Source: Chloroflexota bacterium (lineage in GTDB: Bacteria > Chloroflexota > Anaerolineae > Anaerolineales > Anaerolineaceae). From it: DNA of 64,000 bases. The notes beneath the pieces are model-generated. The model made no database searches and had not been told where the DNA came from. It saw only the letters and a program-made list of their open reading frames with translations. Shown here one piece after another: positions 27,785 to 36,895 of the stretch; the stretch's first letter is position 1, and each line of letters begins with the position of its first letter. Made by a program: the position numbers and the translations under genes. The stretch covers positions 42,052-106,051 of the forward strand of contig JAEKNU010000010.1 in NCBI GenBank assembly GCA_016838895.1, written 5' to 3'.

Positions 27785-29229
27785 AACCTGGCTTCCTCTT
27801 CTGCATAATGTAGTAAATATCTGCTGCGGTATTGCCAATATCGACAAGCCTCTGATAGTGCCTTTACTGCATCACTGACCTGATCAAAAACCGGGATATT
27901 CGCCTGTGTTAGCAACTGTATAGCTGATGAATTTGCCTGATCTGATGAATTCAAGTGTTGCCCCACCCAAACAACCAGCAAAGGTTTTTTTGTTTTTTGT
28001 GCAGCCACAATAATTGCCTGAGCGGTTTCATGATCCTGCTCCTGAATGGTCGTACGAGCCAACAATAGCAGCACCAGATCGGAACGTTCATCTTCAAAGA
28101 AAGGCAAAAGGGTTTGCATTGTGGCATCACCGCGCAAACTTGTGCCACGCACATCTGCCGGATTATGCCAATGCGTTACTGCAGCCAAATGGGGTACATG
28201 CTTTAGGGAGCGGTTCAATCCTGGGGAGATTTCTGCCAACTGCAAGCCTTCTCTTTCCAAGCAATCTGCTGCCAGAGAGCCCATACCCCCACTCTGGGTG
28301 ACCACCATAAAGCGCTTGAAATCTGCCAGGCGATTACCAAAAGTAAGCTGGATTTTTAGCAGATGAAGCATGGGCTGCACATCCTCTACCAGCGTCGCTC
28401 CGAATTGCTCACAAACCGCCTGGAATACACGATCCGAACCGGACACCGCGGCAGTATGGGTGGCCGCCGCCTTTTGTCCGCTTTGGGTACGGCCGCTTTT
28501 TACCAATACGATTGGTTTTCCTGCCAATAGTGCAGATTCCAGACCATGTTTGAAACCCTGACCATCATTAATACCTTCGATAAAAGAACCAATCACTTGT
28601 GTGCTTTTATCCTGTGCCAGATAAATAAGGCCATCCCCCAGGTCAAGATCCATTTGATTTCCAACAGATATCAATTTATTCATGCCAATCTGTTCATCAC
28701 AAAATACGCCAAACAAGGCCATCATTAATGCGCCGCTCTGTGAGATGAAAGACATGCCGCCTTGCAAACATGCACCTGGTAATCGGGTGGCAATCAACCC
28801 TCCAGACAGGTCCGCATACCCGGCACAATTAGGACCTAATACAGCCACGTCGGATGCAGCAATTAATGCCCGCAATTCTTCCTGAATTTTTTCCCCCTGC
28901 GGATCACTTTCTGCAAAGCCGGCGCTGATAATCAATATGGCTTTGACATTGGCATCAATACATTGTTGCACTAAATCGAATACCCGATCACGATTGACTA
29001 CGATAATCGCCACTTCAACCTGAACTGGAATCTGGTTCAGGTTTGGATAACAATCCAGTCCAAAAACAGATTCATATTTCGGATTAACCGGGAAGATTTT
29101 TCCGGGAAATTCAAACTGAATTAAATTTTGAAGGATACCTGCCGGATATAACCCTCTTTCCGAGGCGCCAATGACAGCAATGTTTTGTACCTGAAAAAAG
29201 CGCGCCATTCCAATCGGTTCAGCGCACAT
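27781..29229 (-). CDS. CoA-binding/ligase subunit (alpha) of ADP-forming acyl-CoA synthetase
   Basis: 'NIAVIGASERGLYPAGILQNLIQFEFPGKIFPVNPKYESVFGLDCYPNL', 'VAVLGPNCAGYADL', 'TAAVSGSDRVFQAVCEQFG'. Start ambiguous (29241/29229/29208). Confidence 0.9.
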   Translation of the reverse strand: MCAEPIGMARFFQVQNIAVIGASERGLYPAGILQNLIQFEFPGKIFPVNPKYESVFGLDCYPNLNQIPVQVEVAIIVVNRDRVFDLVQQCIDANVKAILIISAGFAESDPQGEKIQEELRALIAASDVAVLGPNCAGYADLSGGLIATRLPGACLQGGMSFISQSGALMMALFGVFCDEQIGMNKLISVGNQMDLDLGDGLIYLAQDKSTQVIGSFIEGINDGQGFKHGLESALLAGKPIVLVKSGRTQSGQKAAATHTAAVSGSDRVFQAVCEQFGATLVEDVQPMLHLLKIQLTFGNRLADFKRFMVVTQSGGMGSLAADCLEREGLQLAEISPGLNRSLKHVPHLAAVTHWHNPADVRGTSLRGDATMQTLLPFFEDERSDLVLLLLARTTIQEQDHETAQAIIVAAQKTKKPLLVVWVGQHLNSSDQANSSAIQLLTQANIPVFDQVSDAVKALSEACRYWQYRSRYLLHYAEEEARL

Positions 29230-31291
29230 GAACCACCTCAAAACAGGTGTGGCAATTGGCGAAATTAGCCAGTCCGATCATACCGGTCAGATTGGGTTCA
29301 TCTTCATCTGTCCACTGCAATGACAGTTCTTCATCCGGCAACGCAATCGAGATGTGATTTCCGGAACCATCTATAGTCAGTCGCATTGATGCTTCAAGTT
29401 TCATTGAGCAAGACGTTGAAATCAATTCCCGATACAGCCCATCACTCTTCTTAAACAGGACCAATTTATTATCAGAAACACCTGCGGCATAGGCTCTTAG
29501 TGCGCCCTGTACACGGAAGAGCACCAAATGAGTATCGCCCAAAATTGGCTTGAGACGGCTTTCAATATGCATATCATCCCAATCCAACAGCCCAGTATAG
29601 GATTCATTGGTTTCAGTTCCGCTGGCATGAAGTCCATCCGATTCCGAGCGCCAGAACCCGCGCAAATATGTCCATTGTGCAGCAGATCCAACCTGCATTG
29701 GCCAATCCGCTAGATTCATCTCCAGATTTGGTCGTCCACCCCAATCCAGCTCTTCTAAGTAAAATTCACCCTTCCATGTTTCAGGCGACATATTGCGAAG
29801 CACCAAACCGACCTGTGATAAACAGGCGTTTGGGATTGCAGGAATCACCCATTCTACTTCCTGAGATTTACCTGGCAGCAAATGAAGGGCACCACCTTTG
29901 ATCATTTTTCCTGAGTGATTGTCAAAAACATACAGTGCCGCATAAATCTGATCCGGCTGTCCTTCAGGTAGATATAATCGTGCAGTTATTTTCTGCCCTG
30001 GATAAATGGTGGGTGAAAAACCTGCTCCGTAATAATTGGAACTAAGCTGCTCAGGAGTCAGGTAAGTATGCAGATAAATGCCCATTTCCTGTTTTTTCTT
30101 CAATAGGCGTACAGTACATCTCAACGCGCCCTGATCATTAAGCGTAGACTGGCGCATCAACAAAATATTGCGCTGCTCGCCCCAATATCTGAACCCACGA
30201 GTGGAACCCGGTAAGGAAAAATGGCATTTGGGCTTTTTCTTTGTTCCAGCAGCCGAGTTCAACTTCTGGTTGATAGTCACAATGCGTTCAACAACATCCG
30301 GGATATCCACGATATTGGCCGAACCAATTACACTGGCTGCGACAAAAGTATCATTCTGTGGTGCTCTCCAACGCTGTTCAATGCCAGCCAAACCGACCGC
30401 AGTGGCAACCACACAACCTACATTGCCTACATTACAGTCTGTATCCCAACCAGCCATATTGGTAATACAAATTGAACGAGAAAAATCACCTTCGCCATAA
30501 AGCAATCCCATCATAATTACTGCTGCATTAGGAATAATATGTACTATGCCCGGATAACGATTATAGCCAAAGTTCTTATAAATATATTCATAGCAAGCAC
30601 GCCAATCTGCGGGATTGGATTGATAGAAATCAACAATAGCCTGTACCACGCGGGTATATTCACAATCAGCAGGGATCACCGAGAGCCCAGCCTGTATCCA
30701 ATGCAATGGTTGTGAACTGGAAAATGCTGCACTGACCATCGCAGCAATAAACATTCCGCCGTAAATTCCATTGCGGTCATGCGTAACGGATGCTGCTTTT
30801 TTAGCATATGCAGCCGCTTGCTGCTCATCACCTGGGAACAATAAACCCCAAATATCAGAAAATATTTGTCCGCCAATCTGTTCCGCGACGGTGAAACCAT
30901 TCATCATTGCCGATCCCGATTGAGGAGCAGCAATGCCATTTTTCAAATTTAAATAAGCTGTATGTTCTGTGGATTGTCCGTAGCCCCCCCACCATAAACT
31001 GCCATGCTGATCACCCAAATAATTGAGCAGTGTTTTTCCCATCTGCTCGGCGCTGACATTTTCACCATAATCTTCAATTGCGCGCAAAAAAATTAATGGT
31101 ACCGATGTATCATCATCTGGCTGAAAGATTTTCCCCTCTGCTATGGGCAGGTAAGAATCAATTTCACCAATAAAATCCTGTATTTGATGATATGTCCAGT
31201 TCTCGATGGGTGCCCCAAAACGTACACCAATACATTTTCCTAGCCACCCGGCATAAACTTTTTCTTGATAATTTTCTGGTATAGGCACCAT
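29219..31291 (-). CDS. ADP-ribosylglycohydrolase family protein with C-terminal beta-sandwich-like domains
   Basis: 'EKVYAGWLGKCIGVRFGAPIENWTY', 'QPDDDTSVPLIFLRAIE', 'AGWDTDCNVGNVGCVVATAVGLAG' (ARH metal-site motifs); C-terminal ~330 aa look like CBM/LamG-like beta folds. Start chosen at MVPIPENYQ. Confidence 0.85.
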   Translation of the reverse strand: MVPIPENYQEKVYAGWLGKCIGVRFGAPIENWTYHQIQDFIGEIDSYLPIAEGKIFQPDDDTSVPLIFLRAIEDYGENVSAEQMGKTLLNYLGDQHGSLWWGGYGQSTEHTAYLNLKNGIAAPQSGSAMMNGFTVAEQIGGQIFSDIWGLLFPGDEQQAAAYAKKAASVTHDRNGIYGGMFIAAMVSAAFSSSQPLHWIQAGLSVIPADCEYTRVVQAIVDFYQSNPADWRACYEYIYKNFGYNRYPGIVHIIPNAAVIMMGLLYGEGDFSRSICITNMAGWDTDCNVGNVGCVVATAVGLAGIEQRWRAPQNDTFVAASVIGSANIVDIPDVVERIVTINQKLNSAAGTKKKPKCHFSLPGSTRGFRYWGEQRNILLMRQSTLNDQGALRCTVRLLKKKQEMGIYLHTYLTPEQLSSNYYGAGFSPTIYPGQKITARLYLPEGQPDQIYAALYVFDNHSGKMIKGGALHLLPGKSQEVEWVIPAIPNACLSQVGLVLRNMSPETWKGEFYLEELDWGGRPNLEMNLADWPMQVGSAAQWTYLRGFWRSESDGLHASGTETNESYTGLLDWDDMHIESRLKPILGDTHLVLFRVQGALRAYAAGVSDNKLVLFKKSDGLYRELISTSCSMKLEASMRLTIDGSGNHISIALPDEELSLQWTDEDEPNLTGMIGLANFANCHTCFEVVHVR

Positions 31292-31306
31292 ATTTCTCTC
31301 TATTTC

Positions 31307-31336
31307 ATGGGGATGGCAGTTTAATGCCATCCCCAT
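31307..31336. promoter_or_regulatory. Intercistronic hairpin directly 3' of the substrate-binding-protein gene
   Basis: ATGGGGATGGCA-gtttaa-TGCCATCCCCAT, 12-bp perfect stem. Confidence 0.85.
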
Positions 31337-31348
31337 AGGTTAAACTAA

Positions 31349-32740
31349 TTACTGTGATAATCCAGCGTTGTTTTTATCCAGACATTCTTGTGCGTCCACA
31401 ACCAAAGGCGGGACAATACTCTCCAAATCAGTATTTCCTTCATCAATGTAGCCTGTTGTTACGGTATCGAAGATACCACCCACACAATCCCAATAGAATT
31501 GTGAGCGTTCATAGTTCAGAACACGAGCTGGTTTTTCCAATTCGGCGTAGATGGGTCCCAGAATCGGATCTTCAAGCCAACCCATTTCTTCCCAAATTTG
31601 AGGAATGGCGGGCGTCCAAATGCCGGCTTCGGCCATCAATACGCCGCCATCATAACCACTGAGGAATTTCATGAAATCCCAAACGCGGCTCTTATAAGCA
31701 CTGTCGCTATTCATGTAAAACATATAGGAATCTGTCCAGGGAATCTCCTCAACGCCATCTTCAAAGGCTGGGGGTGCAATCACACCATATTCAAAATCGA
31801 CCTGTTCCAGGAAAAGCGGTACTTCCCAGGTGGTCATCCCAAACATACCAATTTGACCGGAGAGGAAATCCAGTCCGAATTGATCAGCCAAACCTGCCGG
31901 AGCAGATACTTTATCAGTGGCAGCCAGATCCAGTACATATTTCATGGCATTAATTGCCTCAGGTGTATCCATATAGCCAGATACAGTTTTTCCATCCAGG
32001 CTTACAAAATCAGCACCCAGATTAAAGGAGAAAGGATGCCACTGGAACCAACCGGAATCAATGGTTGACAAACCATAAATATTATTTCCAGCATCGGTGA
32101 CCGCAATGGCTTTCTCACGTAAATCTGCGGATGTCCAGCCTTCCTGTGGATATTCCACACCAGCGCCATCGAAGATATCTTTATTATAGAGGAATACATA
32201 TCCGGTGGCATCACGTGGTACGGCATAGTATTTTCCCTCATATTCACCACGGATGGCGCCAATCGGGAACCATAATTCTTCAGGATTCAGACCGTCATTT
32301 TCCATGTAGGGGGTCAAATCTTCCAGAAAACCTTGAGATGCAATATCCGGTGACCAATAGTGATACCAAACATCCGGGCCCTGACCAGCAGCAATCGCAG
32401 TAAGCACACGTGTTGCAAATCCACGAGATGGGAACAACGAAACAGCAACCTTGGTATTTGGATGCGTTTCTTCAAAGGCGCGCGCCAATTGATAATGCAT
32501 TTCGCGTGTCTCGGCTGTATCGCGGCCTTTTTCGGTGCCCCACCAGGTAATCGTGACGACATCTTCATCACTGATTTCAGGTTCAGCTTCTGGCATCCCA
32601 GTTACTTCAACATTTTTCTCAACAATCTGAGTCTGAACGACAATCTCTGCCTGTGGTTGTGCTGCCGGTTGACAGCTTGCCATCATCATTGAGATGATTA
32701 CGAGTAGACCAAATAACGGATATATCTTGTGAAATTTCAT
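31349..32740 (-). CDS. Extracellular carbohydrate ABC transporter substrate-binding lipoprotein
   Basis: Lipobox 'MMMASCQPA', 'LARAFEETHPNTKVAVSLFPSRGFATRVLTAIAAGQGPDVWYHY'. Start set at MKFHKIYP. Confidence 0.93.
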   Translation of the reverse strand: MKFHKIYPLFGLLVIISMMMASCQPAAQPQAEIVVQTQIVEKNVEVTGMPEAEPEISDEDVVTITWWGTEKGRDTAETREMHYQLARAFEETHPNTKVAVSLFPSRGFATRVLTAIAAGQGPDVWYHYWSPDIASQGFLEDLTPYMENDGLNPEELWFPIGAIRGEYEGKYYAVPRDATGYVFLYNKDIFDGAGVEYPQEGWTSADLREKAIAVTDAGNNIYGLSTIDSGWFQWHPFSFNLGADFVSLDGKTVSGYMDTPEAINAMKYVLDLAATDKVSAPAGLADQFGLDFLSGQIGMFGMTTWEVPLFLEQVDFEYGVIAPPAFEDGVEEIPWTDSYMFYMNSDSAYKSRVWDFMKFLSGYDGGVLMAEAGIWTPAIPQIWEEMGWLEDPILGPIYAELEKPARVLNYERSQFYWDCVGGIFDTVTTGYIDEGNTDLESIVPPLVVDAQECLDKNNAGLSQ

Positions 32741-32823
32741 TTTCTCTCTCCTTTGCCTTAGATAGGTTCGTTTTCTCTTGGGGTACAAAAACATCCGGTT
32801 GATTTTCTTTCCACCTCCTCCTC

Positions 32824-33690
32824 TTATCCTTTCCTTCCTGTCATTGAAATTCCACCCATTAAACGCTTTTGCGTGATAAAAAACAATATTGCAGGCGGCA
32901 ACATAGCGATCAATGATCCAGCCATTAACATCTCCCAGGCAGTGAACTTGGCTCCCTGGAAAAATGCCAATCCGATTGATACAGTAAATTTTTGCGGATC
33001 ATTGATGTATACCAACGGCCGTAAAAAGTCATTCCAAACATCAACAAATGTAAACACCGTAACCAAAACCAATGCAGGTACACACAAAGGCAGGATGACA
33101 TGCCACAATACCTGTATTCGATTTGCGCCATCCAGCAAGGCAGCTTCATCGTATTCCAACGGAATGGTTAGCATATATTGGCGCATCAGGAATATGAGAT
33201 ATGGACTTCCCGCAAAGGAAGGCAATATCAATGGCAAATAAGAATTTGTCAAACCCAATTTGGCAAACATCACGAACTGAGGTACTAATGTGATGGTATT
33301 TGGAATCATCAAAGTCGCCAATAAAATCAGGAAGAGTACATCGCGTCCCGGAAAACGGAAGCGTGAAAAGCCATAGGCGACCAATGTTGTGGCAAACAAT
33401 TGTCCAAGAATATTCCAAAATTCCAGCACGAAAGTGTTGCCGATAAATCTTGCGAAAGGAATTTCCTCAAAAACCTTTGGAAAATTCTCGAAAGAGATCG
33501 GATTCGGAATCCATGAGGGAGGTAGCTGTAAAATCTGATCAGGAGAACGCAAAGCAGTGGCGAGCATCCAGTAAAATGGTACTCCAATGACAATGGCAAT
33601 ACTAATCAAAACCAAATAGGACCAAATTTTTCGGCGTGTTTTATGTGAGATGGATGGCTTTTTTTGTTTCTTAATCGTTGTTTCAATCAT
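32824..33690 (-). CDS. Carbohydrate ABC transporter permease (MalG-type)
   Basis: 'PFYWMLATALRSPDQILQLPPSWIPNP', EAA 'EYDEAALLDGANRIQVLWHVILPLCVPAL'. Confidence 0.95.
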   Translation of the reverse strand: MIETTIKKQKKPSISHKTRRKIWSYLVLISIAIVIGVPFYWMLATALRSPDQILQLPPSWIPNPISFENFPKVFEEIPFARFIGNTFVLEFWNILGQLFATTLVAYGFSRFRFPGRDVLFLILLATLMIPNTITLVPQFVMFAKLGLTNSYLPLILPSFAGSPYLIFLMRQYMLTIPLEYDEAALLDGANRIQVLWHVILPLCVPALVLVTVFTFVDVWNDFLRPLVYINDPQKFTVSIGLAFFQGAKFTAWEMLMAGSLIAMLPPAILFFITQKRLMGGISMTGRKG

Positions 33691-33701
33691 CTATCACCTG
33701 C

Positions 33702-34670
33702 CTACTTCTTTTCTGCTTCATAATGCACCCAATATGGCGAGCTGCGGAATACCAGAATCGTGATAACCAGTATAAATATGGTCAACAGCCAGGATAATGC
33801 TGAGGCATACCCCATTTGTAGATTTTGCCAGCCCTTTACATAGACATACAACATAAAGAAATAAAGCTCTTTGATCGGTCCGGCATAGCCATTCGCCTGA
33901 GAGACAACGTAGGCTGGTGTAAAGGTCTGGAAAACACCAATTAACTCGACGACAATCTGGAAGAAGACTATCGGTGACAACATCGGCAGGGTAACATTCC
34001 AGAATTTTTGCCAGGCAGAAGCACCGTCAATATCAGAGGCATCATATAATTGTTCAGGAATATTTTGGAGTCCAGCCAGATAGATAATGGCACTGGCCCC
34101 CAGCCGCCACATGGCGATCATGATGATACCCCACAATGCGTAGCGCGGATCCTTAAACCAGTTTGGGCCATCGATTCCGATGTAGCTTAACAAAATATTG
34201 AATAAACCATACGTTGGCTGCAAAATCCACATGAATATTAATGAAGCGGCAATGGCTGGTGCAATGGTAGGTAAATAGAAGAGCGTACGAAAAAATGCAA
34301 TCCCACGAATTTTAGAATTGAGTGCCATAGCCGTGATAATGGATAAGATCGTTATCAATGGAATGTAAATTCCAGCATATTTGAAAGTGACAAAAACACT
34401 GTTCCAAAAATTCTTATCCCCGGTGAAAATCTCAATATAATTATCCAGGCCAATCCAGATCGGATCACTGACAATATTCCAGCGCGTAAAACTCATACCC
34501 AACGAAATCAAAGCAGGACCGGCATAGAAAAAGAGAAATCCGATCAGCCAGGGAAGGATGAAGAGTATGCCTGTTATTGCCTCTTTCCTACGTTGGTCGG
34601 ATAAATCTCTCCAACGAAGTTTAATGCGTTTCTTTTTCGTTTCTTCCTGAATTGCACTCAGATTTGCCAC
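33702..34670 (-). CDS. Carbohydrate ABC transporter permease (MalF-type)
   Basis: EAA 'QLYDASDIDGASAWQKFWNVTLPMLSPIVFF'. Confidence 0.95.
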   Translation of the reverse strand: MANLSAIQEETKKKRIKLRWRDLSDQRRKEAITGILFILPWLIGFLFFYAGPALISLGMSFTRWNIVSDPIWIGLDNYIEIFTGDKNFWNSVFVTFKYAGIYIPLITILSIITAMALNSKIRGIAFFRTLFYLPTIAPAIAASLIFMWILQPTYGLFNILLSYIGIDGPNWFKDPRYALWGIIMIAMWRLGASAIIYLAGLQNIPEQLYDASDIDGASAWQKFWNVTLPMLSPIVFFQIVVELIGVFQTFTPAYVVSQANGYAGPIKELYFFMLYVYVKGWQNLQMGYASALSWLLTIFILVITILVFRSSPYWVHYEAEKK

Positions 34671-34683
34671 TAGGCACCTCCTC

Positions 34684-35634
34684 CTATCCGGGTAACTGAC
34701 ATAAATCAGTTGCTAACTCAAGCATATCTTCCTGTGCAGCAGCCTTGATACAAATTCCACTGGGTTTACGAACACGCTCCACCCAATTATCCGGGATGGC
34801 CTGCAAACCATGAATTGCACCGCCTAACGCACCTACTACGGCACCGATGGTGTCTGCATCCCGTCCAAAATTACAGGCCCAGAACATACCTTTCTTAAAA
34901 TCACCGCCCGTTAATCGGAAAATAGAAAATATCTGCGGCATCGCCTCAGCGGATTGGGCATGAGAAGGCGTCCAGAAGACATTATGCAAGTCTTCCCAGG
35001 CATCCTCGATGGTGCCGGCGTCAGTGCAAATCTTATCTGCTAATTGCATGGCATAGCCTAGCCATGAATCCTCAGGTATACGGCTGATGGCCTGCTCCCA
35101 GATTGCATCAACCGAAGCGCCGACCATTGCTAAAGAAACAGCCGCAGCCACAGCCTGAGCGGCCCAAATACCATCCGTATAATGGCTGACTTCAGCATCC
35201 AGTTCAGCTAAGGCAGCCGCTTTATCAGGATCGCCTGCCGCATAAACACCGAATGGAGCGGCACGCATGGCTGCACCATCATCGTCATTATTAACATTGA
35301 AGCGACCGGATTGAGGCGGCAGCATGCCACGATTCAAATTGGCTACCGCCCCATAAAGTGGGGCTCCACCCCGGTCAAACAAACCGCCCTGATCCAGAAT
35401 ATACTTTTTCCAACCATCCAAAACTGCCTGGCGGGTTAATTGCCCCTTGCAATCCAATAAAATACGCGCGCTTAGTACAGCGAATTCGGTATCATCTGTA
35501 CTGCGAGCATCGCCGTAAAAGTTTGTAATAATGCCATAGCGTTTACGAAATAGATCAGAGCGACCTACATCTCCGAGCGCATCGCCACATGCCAGCCCTA
35601 CCATACACCCTTTGGCTCTTTCTATCTTTTCCAT
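34684..35634 (-). CDS. ADP-ribosylglycohydrolase family protein (compact)
   Basis: 'GCMVGLACGDALGDVGRSDLFR', 'ARSTDDTEFAVLSARILL', 'NFGRDADTIGAVVGALGGAIHGL'. Confidence 0.95.
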   Translation of the reverse strand: MEKIERAKGCMVGLACGDALGDVGRSDLFRKRYGIITNFYGDARSTDDTEFAVLSARILLDCKGQLTRQAVLDGWKKYILDQGGLFDRGGAPLYGAVANLNRGMLPPQSGRFNVNNDDDGAAMRAAPFGVYAAGDPDKAAALAELDAEVSHYTDGIWAAQAVAAAVSLAMVGASVDAIWEQAISRIPEDSWLGYAMQLADKICTDAGTIEDAWEDLHNVFWTPSHAQSAEAMPQIFSIFRLTGGDFKKGMFWACNFGRDADTIGAVVGALGGAIHGLQAIPDNWVERVRKPSGICIKAAAQEDMLELATDLCQLPG

Positions 35635-35660
35635 ATGACTCCTATCATCTAAATTAAAAT

Positions 35661-35682
35661 TTGGGGTTGAACGTTCCCATAA
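35661..35682. promoter_or_regulatory. Putative LacI-family operator upstream of the ARH/ABC operon
   Basis: ttggGGTTGAACGTTCCCATaa; core GAACGTTC palindrome, nearly the same as the site at 36721. Confidence 0.7.
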
Positions 35683-35694
35683 ATTGGTAAATTT

Positions 35695-36705
35695 TTATGC
35701 CGGTCTGGTGGTTGAACCACGTACCACCAATTGACATGGTACCTTTGATATCTGCTGCTTGCCTTGCTCAACTGCTGCGGTCATACGTTGAATCAGGTAA
35801 TTGGCAGCGATTTTCCCTATTTGGTATTTGTCTTTCCGTACCGTGCTGAGGGCCGGAATGGATAAAGAGGCCGCGTATATATCATCAATACCCATGATGG
35901 ATATATCCTTGGGCACCTGATACCCCATGGAATTGGCCACTTGCAAGGCGCCCAGCGCAATCAAATCATTCGAAGCGATCACAGCTGTGGGTTTTTCAGG
36001 CATTTGTAATAATTGCGTCATCCCCTCTTCCCCACCGTGATTATCAAAGCGTACATTGACAACAAATTCCGATTGCACTGGTAAATCACGTTCAGCAAAG
36101 AAATTTAGAAAATTGTTTTTCCGCGAATGGCTAGACCCAGTCTCTGAACTGCCCAGAAGCAAAGCAATGCGCTCATGTCCTAGTCGCACCAGGTAGGCCA
36201 AGGCTTCGCGCATGGCTGCCGGGCTGTCAGACCCAACCATATCCAGGGTGTTAAACCCTGGGCGAATGCCAAGAACAACCGATGGAATTTGTGTGGTGAT
36301 GATCTGTTTTTCGGAAACATGAATTGGATTGATAAGGATGCCATCCACCCGGGTTTGCATGGCAATTTTTAAAAAGTCCTGTTCCCGGGCATGATTCCAA
36401 TCCAGATTGGCAAACACAACCGAATACCCCGCTTCATCCATGCGATCCTGTATACCGCGGGCAACTTCCGGCCAAAATGGGTTGGTAATGTCCGGAATCA
36501 TCAGCATGATGATATTGGTACGATCTGTCCGCAAACTACTGGCAATGGAATTATGTTGGTAACCCAATTCTTCAATGGCCTGACGAACGCGCTTTACCGT
36601 TTCATCACTGACCTTGCGAACATCATCATTGATCACGCGCGAAACCGTGGTCTTGGATACCCCTGCAATTTTGGCAACATCAATGATCGTTGGACGGTTT
36701 ACCAT
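35695..36705 (-). CDS. LacI family transcriptional regulator
   Basis: 'RPTIIDVAKIAGVSKTTVSRVINDDVRKVSDETVKRVRQAIEELGY' HTH and periplasmic-binding-like effector domain. Confidence 0.97.
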   Translation of the reverse strand: MVNRPTIIDVAKIAGVSKTTVSRVINDDVRKVSDETVKRVRQAIEELGYQHNSIASSLRTDRTNIIMLMIPDITNPFWPEVARGIQDRMDEAGYSVVFANLDWNHAREQDFLKIAMQTRVDGILINPIHVSEKQIITTQIPSVVLGIRPGFNTLDMVGSDSPAAMREALAYLVRLGHERIALLLGSSETGSSHSRKNNFLNFFAERDLPVQSEFVVNVRFDNHGGEEGMTQLLQMPEKPTAVIASNDLIALGALQVANSMGYQVPKDISIMGIDDIYAASLSIPALSTVRKDKYQIGKIAANYLIQRMTAAVEQGKQQISKVPCQLVVRGSTTRPA

Positions 36706-36720
36706 AGTTTATCCTTTATG

Positions 36721-36740
36721 GGGGTGGAACGTTCCCATTA
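36721..36740. promoter_or_regulatory. Putative LacI-family operator upstream of the lacI-type gene
   Basis: ggGGTGGAACGTTCCCATta; 10-bp perfect palindrome GGAACGTTCC plus flanks matching the site at 35661. Confidence 0.75.
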
Positions 36741-36789
36741 TAGCAATTCCAACAAGCAAAGTCAAGGGGTATTTTACATAAAAATAAAA

Positions 36790-36820
36790 AAATGGCTTTG
36801 AAAAATTCAAAGCCATTTCT
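36790..36820. terminator. Rho-independent-like terminator
   Basis: aaatggctttgaa-aaa-ttcaaagccattt with flanking A/T tracts. Confidence 0.8.
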
Positions 36821-36895
36821 ACCTGTATATTAATCTAAAAAATTTTATCTTTATTCGGTTGGACTGCACTGGGAAAATAATCTAATGATATCTGA

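Noticed and set aside
28046-28366. 106-aa + strand ORF opposite the acyl-CoA synthetase alpha gene
   Set aside because: Antisense to a confident CDS, Ser/Arg-rich shadow translation.
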